64,000 nucleotides of DNA from positions 4,464,001 through 4,528,000 of the forward strand of contig JAKSGN010000006.1 of NCBI GenBank assembly GCA_024180945.1, given 5' to 3'. This document shows positions 12,589-23,400 of the stretch, one piece after another (position 1 is the stretch's first letter; every line of letters starts with the position of its first letter). The position numbers and the translations under genes were made by a program. The notes below the pieces were generated by a model. It was given only the letters and a program-made list of their open reading frames with translations. It was not told where the DNA came from and searched no databases. This stretch comes from Macrophomina tecta. Taxonomy: Eukaryota > Ascomycota > Dothideomycetes > Botryosphaeriales > Botryosphaeriaceae.

Positions 12589-13756
12589 ATGAAGCACAGC
12601 AGCCTCGTCCTCGACCCCTCGAAGGCGGAGCCACCAACCCGCACCGCCCCCGCCGGCACCACCCAGCCCTCCTCGCTCCCCGCGCCCAAAGAAGTCAAAG
12701 TCTCCCCGAAGGGCACGGATGGCGGGGGCGAGAATGCGAGCATCTTCTTCGTCGGCACCGCCACCACGATCCTCGAATGGGAAGGCATCCGCATCATGAC
12801 GGACCCGAACTTCCTGCACGCGGGCGACCACGTGCACCTCGGGCCGGGCGTGCAGGGCACGCGCCAGACCAACCCAGCCGTCGACCTGCACCAGCTGCCG
12901 CGCATCGACGCGGTGCTGCTGTCGCACTACCACGCCGACCACTTCGACCAGAAGGTCGAGGCCTCGCTGCGCCGGTCCCTGCCCATCGTCACCACGCCCC
13001 ACGCCAAGGCCCACCTGACGGCGAAGCAGGGCGCGGGCGAGGCCTTCAGCCACGTTTTCGATCTGGATTTCTTCGAGGACATGTTCCTCGATGTCAAGAG
13101 GCCGGCGGGCGCGCGCGTGCCGGCGGTGAAGGTGACGGCCATGCCGGGGAAGCACGTGCCGCCCGGACCGGCGGGAGCGCTCAAGGCCGCGAACGAGCTG
13201 CTGCAGGCGGTGCCGCCGACGAACGGCTGGATGCTGGATTTGGGCTACAAGGCCTCTGCCGATGATGAGCGCTCCTTCCGCTGCGGGTACAGGTGAGTTG
13301 CCGCATATTCCGGCATTTGGGCGGCGGGGCCGGCGGTGCCGTGTGCTAATTACTCGCAGGATTTACATCTCCGGAGACACGCTCATGGTGGACGAGCTGA
13401 AGGCGATCCCGGAGCGGTACAAGGGTCAGAACATCGACCTGATGCTCATCCACCTGGGCGGCACGACCATTCCCGGCCCGAAGGTGCCGTTGTTGATGGT
13501 GACGATGGATGCGAAGCAGGGCATTGAGCTCGTGAGGTTGATTGATCCGGACCTCACAATCCCAGTCCACTACGGGTACGTATTTCAAAGCCCACTAGAG
13601 AGGAAAGCTGCTGATTCTTTGGCAAGTGACTACGATGTCTTCCTATCACCGTTGTCGGATTTCAAGAAGGCCGTAGAGGAAGCTGGATTAAGCAACAAGG
13701 TTGTGTATCTGGACCGGAAGGACCAGTTCAAGTTCGCTGTGAAGGAGCAATCATAA
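12589..13756 (+). CDS. Metallo-beta-lactamase-fold hydrolase
   Basis: Three exons (12589-13292, 13360-13575, 13627-13756) encode 349 aa. The protein carries the metallo-hydrolase signature HYHADHFD, an upstream strand-turn GTATTILEWEGIRIMTDP typical of the fold, a later SGDT metal-binding Asp, and a C-terminal PVHYGDYDVF His region. It resembles bacterial and fungal UPF0173 or ascorbate-6-phosphate-lactonase-like Zn hydrolases. The substrate is unknown, and no signal peptide is present, so it is probably cytosolic. The second intron (51 bp) contains no stop and keeps the frame, so unspliced mRNA would give a 17-residue insertion right after the metal-binding HY. I chose the spliced form because it restores the compact HYGDYDVFLSPL block. 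Confidence 0.88.
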
Positions 13757-14221
13757 TCGATCTTAGCGGGATCGGTCGAGCTACCCACGTTGTCTGGACG
13801 TTTTTATCCTCACTTTCTTCTCCAGACGTAAAATATTAGCACAGCGCCAAATGGAGGGATTCCGAGCAGTTACTTGTTGAAGCTGGACCTGGGAGGAATA
13901 CTGCGCTTTGTGGGAAACAATTAACCGGCAGATAAGAATTTATGTAGAATATGTACGCTACCCTCTTTGTCCGAGGCAGGTAGGAGCGGAGGGCTATATA
14001 GTTTTCTTTCTTCACCTCTGTACTGCCTCTTCTTTTCTTTCTTCGTACTGAAAATTTCGTTAATACTGTGCCCGTGCATTGGTAAGGGCGCACGAGCTTG
14101 AAAAATCAAAACTCGCAACCCGCACCTCTTATCCCTGGCTTCGCACACCACCATGCAACGCCTCTTTGGACGCGAGATTTCAGGCAATGCTAGCCAAAGG
14201 CATATAATTTCACATGATCAA
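13757..14221. other. Intergenic between MBL hydrolase and transposon island
   Basis: This holds the 3' flank of the MBL hydrolase. Composition shifts to AT-rich, TpA-rich sequence near 14220, where the mobile-element island begins. No gene is recognised; the overlapping minus-strand open frames at 13836-14187 lack family features. Confidence 0.5.
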
Positions 14222-14605
14222 CGCGTTTCGGTCATCACGCAGTTAGAAGGAGGCAAATCTAGCCGTCAAATTACCCGTGATACTCGCTTCTCTAATTAAT
14301 AGATGGTTGGTGGATTATCCAATTAGGTGTTTTAAATACCCGCCATCTTCGCCTGATTTAAACCTTTAAGAATACCTCTGGTGGCCGCTTAAGAAGGAGC
14401 TTTAAGAGATTACTCTATTTATTAAGCTTAAAAAGAACCCTACCTAAGTAGAAACGTTGCTAGCTAAGTAGCTACCCCGAGCGTACGTACTAGTAGAAAA
14501 ACCAAGCCTTAAGGAGCTTTATAAGAGTATACGAAAACGGCTTAAAGAAGTTATCTAAGCTAGTGGCTACTAAGCTAGCTAGTAGTTCCTCTTTCCGTAG
14601 AATTA
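14222..14605 (+). mobile_element. Decayed Tc1/mariner transposase fragment
   Basis: The DNA reads, with stops and frame changes, as pieces of a Tc1-type transposase. At 14240-14285 there is an N-terminal helix-turn-helix-like stretch (LEGGKSSRQITRDTR). It is followed after only about 60 bases by the catalytic-core motif PPSSPDLNP (about 14340-14367) and then the C-terminal block ELYKSIRKRLKEVI (about 14515-14556). The DDE motif SPDLNP-IE-W is typical of the superfamily. The middle of the transposase is therefore missing, and TAA/TAG codons replace several expected Gln/Trp codons, as RIP would cause. No terminal inverted repeats were found. Confidence 0.7.
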
Positions 14606-15347
14606 ACTCTTATTGTATTTAAGCAACTCGTTATTGAGTATTGCGACTCTAAAGTGATGAGAGGGGTTAGAGAAGTAGCGTCTTGGCGGTGCGCCTTTAC
14701 CGATGCACGGGCGTAGTAGCAACTGTATCTTCTTTAGACTCCGCCCTCTTACACGTAATCTTATTTACTACCGACGTTTTTTTTTTTTTTTTTTTTCCTA
14801 CGAGTTCTTGGCCCTATCGTTATTCCTAGCGTCAGCTACGCCACGTAGGCGTTATTCCCGTGTGTGCTTTAGCTACTGCCTTTCCCAAGCCTGTACGCGC
14901 CGTCTTTCCTTGGGGTTGGTTGTCCTATGCGGGAGTGTCGACCGTGCGGCTCTACTACCTGTGAGTTTTCCTCGCCCTTGCAGTATCTCTTCCCGCGCGG
15001 GCTTTCTGCCCGTGGGGTTATATAATCCTTGCCCCCTAGGCTTCGTAACACCGAAACGAAAGCTACTAAATTCAATCTAAGCGGCTCCGCCGTAACAGTT
15101 AGAGATTAGTTGGTCATTCCCCGTCGGTGTACTGGAGCTTGAATCATGTAAATCCAAGTTCCGCCGATTCTCCGAACTACGTAGAAATATTTATAAACGA
15201 CATATGCTAAGTGCTCGCTTTAGAGTAGATTACTGATATCACGAAGAGCACGCCCAATCTGCTTTGAAATCGAAGCTGCATCACACTGGAATAAGAAGCC
15301 ATCCGTCCCGCTTGACCTAACAGTTTAGGACTACGGGTCTTATACCC
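14606..15347. other. TpA-rich degraded DNA before the epoxide hydrolase gene
   Basis: This looks RIP-mutated (TpA-rich, few TpG) and includes a 21-base T run at about 14777-14797. One 125-codon open frame at 14703-15080 starts with a poly-Phe stretch from the T run and has no recognisable domain. The final 100 bases are the presumed promoter of the downstream gene. Confidence 0.5.
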
Positions 15348-16741
15348 ATGCGAGCTCCTTATCCGAACATGGCGCCCTCTTTCATTGCCGCTTCGACTAT
15401 CGCCTTTCTCGTTGGAATTCTGCTACCAAGTGCAGCGAATGGCTTGGGAATACCCAACATCAAAGCCACCTTTGGAAATGCTCCGGCACCCTTCCAACTT
15501 GACGTTGATCCGGAGTTTATTCGCGAGACACATGAAAAAGTCGCTCGTGCCGTGTCTCCAACTGCTCTGGCCGACGCGCCAGATGATGGGCCGAGCGTGC
15601 AGGATTACACTGCCATTCGAGACTTCTGGGTTAATAATTACACCTGGGAATCTGTTCAGCAGTCAATTAACAGCAGGTGGGGCTTTTCTTTATTGCTTTC
15701 CTATAATCTATACGTCGGGTCCTAACGTATGTCAGATTCCATCAATTTACCACCACTGTCCAAAATGAGAATTCGGATTACACCGAGCCTGTTCCTCTCC
15801 ACTACGTCCACCACGCTTCTCCGCGGACGGATGCTATTCCAATGCTTTTTATACATGGCTGGCCGGGTTCTTTCCTCGAAGTTGGGCCCATAATTAACCT
15901 TCTCACCAATCCACCGAATGCTTCCCTCCCCGCCTTTCATGTTGTGGCTCCGTCAATCCCCGGGTTTGGCTTCTCACCTGCTCCCACTCGATCAGGTTTT
16001 GGGCCGAAGGAGGCCGGTCATGCGTTTAATTCCCTGATGATGCAGTTAAATTACACCAAATACGTCATCAACGGTGGCGACTTGGGCGCTTTTGTGCTTC
16101 GACACCAAGCTGCCTCCTATCCATCAAATGTGGTGTCGACCATTGGCAATTTTTGGTTGATTCAGCCAAACGCAACGGATCTGTCCCGCTTCGCATCGAA
16201 CCAGACAACGGAAGACGAGAGTTATTACATTCAGGGTGTCCAAGCGTACCAAAATGAAAGATCGGGCTACCGATACGTGCACCAGACGGAACCACTATCG
16301 ATTTCGTATGCCATGACAGATTCCCCGATAGGATACGCCATGTGGATATACAGTCTGATGAATGGAGCGACCGACCGCAGGGTCCGCAACTGGAGCCCCG
16401 AAGAAGTCATCACCTGGGCACTCATGTATCTGATCCAAGGTCCGTATGGCTCACTTAGGTTTTATAAAGAGGCGGTCTCAGATGGCGATTGGGTCGGCTT
16501 TGGCTTCGGGGATTTTCCTTTTGTCGAACAGCCGACAGCGATCAGTCTGTTTCCCTACGATCTCTGGTATCGACTGCCGCTAGACTGGGCTCAGAGAAGA
16601 GGAAATGTAACCGCACGATACTTACATGACCGCGGTGACCACTTCCCTGCATATGGAACACCTGAGCTCTTTGCATCTGATATCTGGGCCTTTTTTGGAA
16701 ATGAATCACTCTCTGGGGTCGACGCTTTTCGGTCTGTTTAA
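15348..16741 (+). CDS. Secreted epoxide-hydrolase-like alpha/beta hydrolase
   Basis: Two exons (15348-15676 and 15736-16741; 59-bp intron with CTAAC branch site) encode 444 aa, or 437 aa from a second ATG at 15369 that directly precedes the signal peptide (MAPSFIAASTIAFLVGILL). An N-terminal EHN-type region (VDPEFIRETHEKVARAVSP, DFWVNNYTWESVQ) is followed by the alpha/beta hydrolase core: oxyanion-hole motif HGWPGS, nucleophile motif GGDLG (Asp), and a late catalytic-His region DRGDHFPAYGTPE. Many N-glycosylation sequons (NYT, NAT, NQT, NVT, NES) fit secretion. The family opens epoxides to diols via an Asp-ester. The frame is fully open with no RIP-type stops although it sits between heavily mutated transposons. 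Confidence 0.88.
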
Positions 16742-17170
16742 CGTGCGCATCCCTTTAACCTTAAATACACGACCTAGTAATGCTGAGATTAGTTCTCTAA
16801 CGATTTATGGTATTGTTTACCTTGACCACTTAAGCTTACTTATTTAAAATTTCTCTTTTCCTAGCCTGCCACCCAGCCTGCCTTCGTGCCAAGGGTTTCT
16901 GACACGTAATTAGGAAGGTTTTGTAACGCAGAGAGGTTCCGCAGCTGTGTTCCGTTTACCCTAAAAGATGGGGTCTTATAATCGTCAGCTTCTATGTAAG
17001 GTTCAGCGTGAACCTCGGCATAATTACTGGACAGGATTTTTGCGGCTGAGCGGACTAACAATCCATGGGGTTGAATATAACCTCCTACCCCGCCACTGTT
17101 GCTGTCCCTGTTACTACGCTTGTTCGCAAGCGTTGCCGATGCCATGCGCAACAGCTAATATATCTAAGAC
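16742..17170. other. Flank between epoxide hydrolase and retroelement
   Basis: About 430 bases. A minus-strand frame of 96 codons (17151-16861) is open, but I do not recognise it. It could be the start of an old gene cut by the retroelement insertion at 17176, or chance. The epoxide hydrolase 3' untranslated region lies at the left end. Confidence 0.4.
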
Positions 17171-17175
17171 ACAAG
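17171..17175. repeat. Left target-site duplication of the Ty3/gypsy element
   Basis: ACAAG immediately precedes the 5' LTR and is repeated exactly at 26519-26523 right after the 3' LTR. A 5-bp duplication is normal for Ty3/gypsy integrases. Confidence 0.9.
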
Positions 17176-17620
17176 TGTTACGGCGCAGCCTGCACGGGTT
17201 GATGAAGAGGGGAGCAACCCCACCAGAGGCGGGCAGAACCAAAGAAATGTGGGCCAAGGGTCACGTGACCCCGCGATCAGTCAGACCCACTCGCCAAGAA
17301 ATTAAGCAGACCAACCCAACCGATTAGTAGAAGGGTCGCGATTAGTCACTAAGCGCAATACCTTTACTAAGCATATAGATTATATATACTTTCTTACTTA
17401 TATATAAACCATACTCCTTAGATAGCTTTAACCTTCGTGGTTAACTTCAATAGCAATTCGTACATTATTAGTAATACGGCCTTCGCACATAGTACTTAGT
17501 CTTATTACGTATTCGACTTACTCTTACCCTCTTCTTATACCTACTTAAGGAAAACCCCCTCGATAGGTTTTCTCCCTCTTTAGTATTTAAATCCTTAGAG
17601 GCAGAGGCCCGCTTATTATA
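17176..17620 (+). repeat. 5' LTR (445 bp)
   Basis: This begins TGTTACGG and ends TTATTATA, and aligns over its whole length with the 3' LTR at 26074-26518 (same length). Differences between the two are mostly C/T and G/A changes, as RIP produces. The expected terminal CA is now TA. Confidence 0.93.
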
Positions 17621-18644
17621 CTTTAACCACTATCCTTGCAAGGAGAGGAAGGTTCCGAGATCAAGTCTCATTGGGTAAGGTATCACCCCCTAACGAGTTT
17701 AGGAAACAGTAATAGACTTGGTTAATATAGAGGACATCAGCGCGGGACAAAATCGTCTAGCAGTTCCTTATATACCGACTCCCGGGCCCCCTTAGCCCGC
17801 TCGACAGGAGCAAACGGAGCCCACTATAAGAGAACTTATATAGATAATTTAGGAACTACGAGCCGAGAATCTCGTCCTAAGGAGTCGGCAGGATTAAACT
17901 ACTAGGCCAAGCCCTATAAGGGACCTAACCACTAAGGTCAAGGTGCCGAAGCCGGACCTTTACTATAGAGAGCGTACTAAGACGTAGAGCTTTCTTATAT
18001 AGCTAGAAGACTATCTGCACTTCGCTAAAGGATAATTCGGCAACGACGCAGACAAGGTTCGCTACGCTAGTACCTTTCTCCGAGGAGTAGTAGAAAAGTA
18101 ATTTAGACCTTATAAACGAGAGACCTAAGAAAAGCCGTAATAGCAATAGTCGCCTTAAACCTAGGCCATCTTCTCCGACTATAAAATATTCGCTAAATAA
18201 CTACAGGACGCTTTTAGTACCATCAACAAGGCTAAGCGCGCCAATTAGATTCTTTTTAGGATTTAGTAAAAAAAGTCCGTACTCGACTATACGGCCGAAT
18301 TCTAAGAAGCAGCCTACGTCGCCGGAGAGTACTTAGACTACACGCTCTAATAGCTGTACTACCGCGGCCTAAAGAACGAGATTAAAGAGGCTATATTCTA
18401 CTACGACGAACTAGAAATACTCCCGGAACTAATCCGCCTAGCTACCGATATAGACAGAAGACGCACTAACAAGTAGTTCGAGAAAAAGAGTGGCTACCAA
18501 GCAAATACAACCAAGCCACGCTAAGAACGCACCACGTTAGAAGAAGAAGATGTTATAGCTTTAAACGCCGCCAACCGCCAAGACGACAAAAAAGAGAATA
18601 AGAGTCGAAACAACAACAAAAAACCCAAAGAACCTAACCCAAAT

Positions 18645-18658
18645 TAAACGGACGAGCA
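18645..18658. repeat. Left 14-bp target duplication of the LINE
   Basis: TAAACGGACGAGCA occurs here and again at 19445-19458, exactly flanking the LINE fragment. Both copies are identical. Confidence 0.9.
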
Positions 18659-19404
18659 ACGTGCACGGAAATGAGGAGGCCGACAGACTTGCTAAACAAG
18701 CAACGTTAATCCCCCCTACAACAGAAGACACTTCTGTTGCATTCTACGGAATGCAACTAAAAGAAGTTCTCTACAACGAGTGGAAAAGCCAGCTCTTATC
18801 AGTTCCCAGCTCAGCCTACAGTAAAGCATTTACCTGGAAGATAAAGAGGAAGCTGATCGCCCCTACTACAGTAAGGGAAACAGCTTCCTCCTTCTACCAG
18901 CTGAAGATTGGACACGGGTACTTCAAGTCCTATCTCTACCGTTTTAACCATGTAGAGGATGATAGATGCTATTGCTCTGGTACGGCAAAGCAAACACCGA
19001 GACATCTCCTCTTAGACTGTTATTTATATAGAGCTGAAAGGCTCTCTATAAAAGACGCTCTGGAGAAACCTATTCTTAATCTTACGGACCTATTCACTAC
19101 AAATAAAGGCGCTCAAGCAACAGCTGAGTTTCTTAGAAAAACCAAGATATCTACGCGCCGGTGGATTCTTAACAACACGCCCGACGGGGTTTAAATACGT
19201 CCGACGCTTACACTCCTTTGTTTTCTATTACTATTCTCTTATACTATCTCCTTAGAGGCCTGCCTCTCGTTTGGCTTTTAAGTCTACTATTCCTTGTGCT
19301 CTCCTAGAATGCTTCTTTTACAAGGAGCCTCTAGAAAATGTATAACTAGAAACGGCTTCTAAAGCCCGTCTTTGATAGTCTCTGACTCAAGAAGGACGTT
19401 AAAC

Positions 19405-19444
<40 letters not shown>
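18659..19444 (+). mobile_element. 5'-truncated Tad-like LINE inserted in gag
   Basis: A 786-bp fragment of a non-LTR retrotransposon. An open 177-codon frame (18661-19194) begins within the RNase H domain (GNEEADRLAKQA) and continues through the typical C-terminal region with a Cys/His stretch (CYCSGTAKQTPRHLLLDC), ending at a TAA. A 3' untranslated region and a tail of AAAT repeats (about 19402-19444) follow. Flanking 14-bp duplications show target-primed insertion with 5' truncation. TpG and CpA are both common and the frame has no nonsense codons, unlike the host element, so this copy escaped RIP and most simply inserted after the host was mutated. Confidence 0.93.
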
Positions 19445-19447
<3 letters not shown>

Positions 19448-20499
19448 ACGGACGAGCAGAAGCAGCGCTACAAAGATCGACTCTACATCACCTACGGCAG
19501 TAATAAGCACTTCTCTCCCAAGTACCCGCAGAACCCTCGCAACAAAAAGAAGGAGAAGCAGACCTCAAGCGCTCAGCGCGAAGCATCGGTTACATCCCGC
19601 CAAAACAACCACGATACGCTACACTAGACAGCCTACTACAACGATAACTATCAAACGCACCAAAGCAGCAAGAACATATCAAAATAGTACCCTCACAAAC
19701 CTCAACAATTTAGCATAATAACTAGGAACGAGAAAGTACTAGAAATCGACAACTTAATCAACGACTTCCCCTACAACGACGAGCTAGTCAACAGCGACAC
19801 AGGCAAACTCTACAATAGCACCCCCAAGTCCAGCGAAGCCGGGAACACAGAACAAGGGCAGAACCAAGCCATACTCGACCGAATCACGAAACACTTAAGC
19901 AGGTACGGGAACACAAGGCGTATTAAACCCAGCCTTACCCCAATAATTAACTAGACCCCCGGATTAAGAATAGACCTACCACCACAGCAATATTAGGTGT
20001 GAAAGAAAAAGCTTAGCTCTTAATTCTACGAAGGTAGCATATAGCACCCCTAGAAGAAATCACCCCTCGCCTCAACCGACGAAGTAGCGTCCTAGCTCGA
20101 AGATAAGGCCCGGGAAGTATAGTAGCAACGGGACCTCGCGCATTTACGTAGTATAGCGTTAACCCTCGGCCTATACGGAACAGTAACAAGAGTACAAAAT
20201 ACCCTATAATAGGTCCCAAAGGAGAAATATACTATACCTACCTTCGAATACTAGGTCTATAATAACCGAATCCACTAGAGGCGCCTCATTAGGCGCGGAC
20301 GCTAGACACAGTAAAAAAAATTACCGACCCCAGCTAAGAACTAGAACCTCCACTTCTACAAGAAAATAGCCCGCCAACACTTAGCAAAAAACTAGACGGC
20401 CCTACAGCATTAGAATTAACCCAGGGGCCACAGTCTAGGTCCCTTCACATAGTATCACGCACATCGAATACGGGAATTCTTACCGGACCAAATCTTTAG

Positions 20500-23400
20500 A
20501 GACAATTCAAAACGAAAGAAACGCTTAACGAACGTCCCATCTTAATACTAATCGATATAGGGTCGAGCGGAAACTTTATACACAACGAGTTTATAGAACA
20601 GTACAAAATCCTATACCGAAAAAAGAAAGAGCTATATCCGCTTAGCGGATTTAACGAGAAAAGCTTAGTCTACGAAAAAGGCTAGATAAAGATAAAAACG
20701 AAGAAAGCAACCCTCTAAATTAAAAACTATTAGAAATAGATCTCTCTCGACGTTCAACGCATCCCCGGGCACAATATTATTCTAGGTATACCCTAGATCC
20801 GAACCTAGAAACCTATCTTCGACTTTAGCGAAGAAGACGAAATCGTTTTTCGAGAAGAGATCGACGACCTCCTACAAAAATTCGGGTTACGTATAGAAAA
20901 CGGGTTAATAAACACCCTACAGCGACTCTTACCTACTATAAATCGGGAAGTAGCTAGTATAAGACCTAAACGTAGCGACTATATAGACAACTCCGATAGT
21001 AGTATAAGTTAAAACTAGGACTGCGGCGCAAAAGGCGAAGCCTCCTCGGTAAAATATAACCCTATCGCAGGAATAAGCCCTACTAAGCGAAACGATATCC
21101 TTAAATTATTAAAAGAAACGCAAGACTTAAATAATAGCGTAAGGTCTAGTAACGGTAGTATTAACGGCAACCTTAAAAAAGGCCTAAGATATAGCGCCTT
21201 AAGCGGAGTAAGCCCTACCGAGTTAAGTATTCCCGAAACCCAGGTACAACACTTATCACGAAGAACTACACGGAGAAAGCGTAAGGCCAAGAGTAAGACT
21301 TCGCGGAAGCAATTAGCAGCTACTAAACCTCCCGTAGACGTCTAAACAATCTTAAAAGAGATATTCAAGCGTATACGACGCTAAGAATAACAGGTCTACC
21401 TTATATATATCAAGCCCTTACCGGCGGTGTAATAGAGAGCACTAGCCAGGGCCCAACGAGAAAGGCTAAAGAATAAAGACTATCTAACTTCCATTAAAGG
21501 AGACGATCCTACGAGGATTAAAAAGGGATAATACGGTAGTTTAAAAATACGATAGCAACTATAAGAAACACCTCCAATCCCAGAAATAGAAACGGTACCT
21601 GTCAGACTATTTTGCCTTATTGCTACAGATCAGCATCTACTCTTTGCCACCTCCTCACTACTCCTCATCTTCACAAGCTTCGGATAGCAATATCGGCTTC
21701 TATTCTCCTCGGTTATTCAAGCACTCATTTATGTATATAAGCAAAGCATACCTACCTCCCTCTCAGAAGACAGGCAGAATCTACTCTCTTTCTGACCTCA
21801 CTACTCTTCACTCACCCAAATTCAACAGTACCCGAAGAGTATTAGGACTTAGTTACCGTTTACCAAGAAAAAGGAAAGAGAGACTTACCCAAACATCAAC
21901 CATAGAACCACGAGATTCCGCTCAGACCAGAAACGAAGCCGGCTTATAAGCCCATCTACTCCTTATCGAAGAAGAATATAGAGGCTTTAAGAAAATACAT
22001 CGAGAAGAACCTCAAACAAGAATACATTTAGCCATTAACGTTATCCGCTAGATATCCGATCCTCTTCGTCCCTAAAAAGAATAGCAAGTTACGCCTCTAT
22101 ATTAACTATCGATAGCTTAATAATATTACGATTAAGAACTAATACCCGCTCCCGCGTATTAACGAGCTCTAGGACAAGTTAAAAAACGCGAAGTACTTTA
22201 CGAAGCTAAACCTCCGAGACGGATATCACTTAGTTAGAATTAAAGAAGGGGAAGAGTAGAAAATAGCTTTCTAAACGAGGCTAGGACTCTACGAGTATAC
22301 GGTTATACTATTCGGGCTTACTAACGCGCTAGCAACCTTCTAGAATCTCGTTAACGACACGCTACGCGACTACTTAGATATCTTTTATATAGCTTATCTC
22401 GACGATATCCTTATCTTCTCGGAAACACTTAAGAAACATAAGAAGCATATTAGAAAGGTCCTAAAAACCCTCTAAGCAAAGAATTTATCTATCGTACTAG
22501 AGAAATACGAATAGCACGTATAGAGAATAGAATTCTTAGGCTTTATTATTACCCCCGGATATATCGGTATAGACGACTCGAAACTGGACTCTATTAGAGA
22601 ATAGCCAGTACTAAAAACAATTAAAAAAGTATAGTCCTTTCTTAGATTCGCTAACTTCTATAGAAAATTCATCTAGAACTATTTAAAGGTTACGAAACCT
22701 TTAACGCGACTTACTTAGAAGAAGCATAGCTTCTAATAGAAAGATAATTAGTAGCAAGCCTTCGATTCGCTAAAGAGAATATTTTATAAAGCACCCGTCT
22801 TAGAAATATACAATCCCGACAAACCAATCGAAGTAGAAACTAATACGTTAGAATTCGCCCTAGAAGCATATCTTAGCTAGCCTAATAAGAAAGGCAGATA
22901 GCACCTAATCGCGTTCTATTCAAGAAAGTTTACCCCGGTAGAGCTTAACTACGACACTTATAATAAGAAGCTCTTAGCCATCGTCTCAGCATTTAAACAC
23001 TAGAGACACTACCTAAAAGAAGCCGACCAATAAGTAATAGTACATTACGACTATTAAAATCTTACGCGCTTTACCACGACCAAGGAGCTAAACCGACGAC
23101 AGGTTCGCTAGTTACAAGAATTAGTATCCTATAATTTTAAGATTACGCACAGAAAAAGTATAGACAACGCCGCCGCTAACGCGCTTAGCAGAAGGGTAGA
23201 CTATATAAAAAAAAAAATCGAGCCGCAACCTATAGTATTACAGTAGACAAGCGATAGATCGCTTACCCTTACTAAATAGTCTTTTCTAATGCTTCGCATC
23301 GAGTTAAACCCGTGGCATTAGAAGATCTAAGAAGCATACGCTTAGAACTCCTTCGCGTAGAAACTTTTAGCGCTTAAGAATAACCCGCGTATAGCTCGAG

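Larger units (their letters stand above)
17700..20030 (+). pseudogene. gag: RIP-mutated gag region, split by a LINE
   Basis: The stretch translates in one main frame into Lys/Arg/Glu-rich capsid-like sequence with many TAG/TAA codons (for example about 18000-18540). It is interrupted at 18659-19444 by a LINE and resumes at 19459. Just after the resumption (about 19478-19515) the frame reads LYITYGSNKHFSPKY. The spacing matches a CCHC zinc knuckle in which all three cysteine positions are now Tyr codons (TAC), which a G-to-A change of TGC would give. No function remains. Confidence 0.75.

Noticed and set aside
14703..15080. 125-codon frame with a poly-Phe run
   Set aside because: It depends on a T run and lies in RIP-like DNA; no family features.
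12589..16741. Secondary-metabolite gene cluster (MBL hydrolase, epoxide hydrolase, later hydrolase remnants)
   Set aside because: No synthase, tailoring P450 set or cluster regulator is present, and the genes are separated by transposons.
16861..17151. 96-codon minus-strand frame beside the retroelement
   Set aside because: No recognisable domain. It could be an interrupted gene start, but there is not enough to call it.
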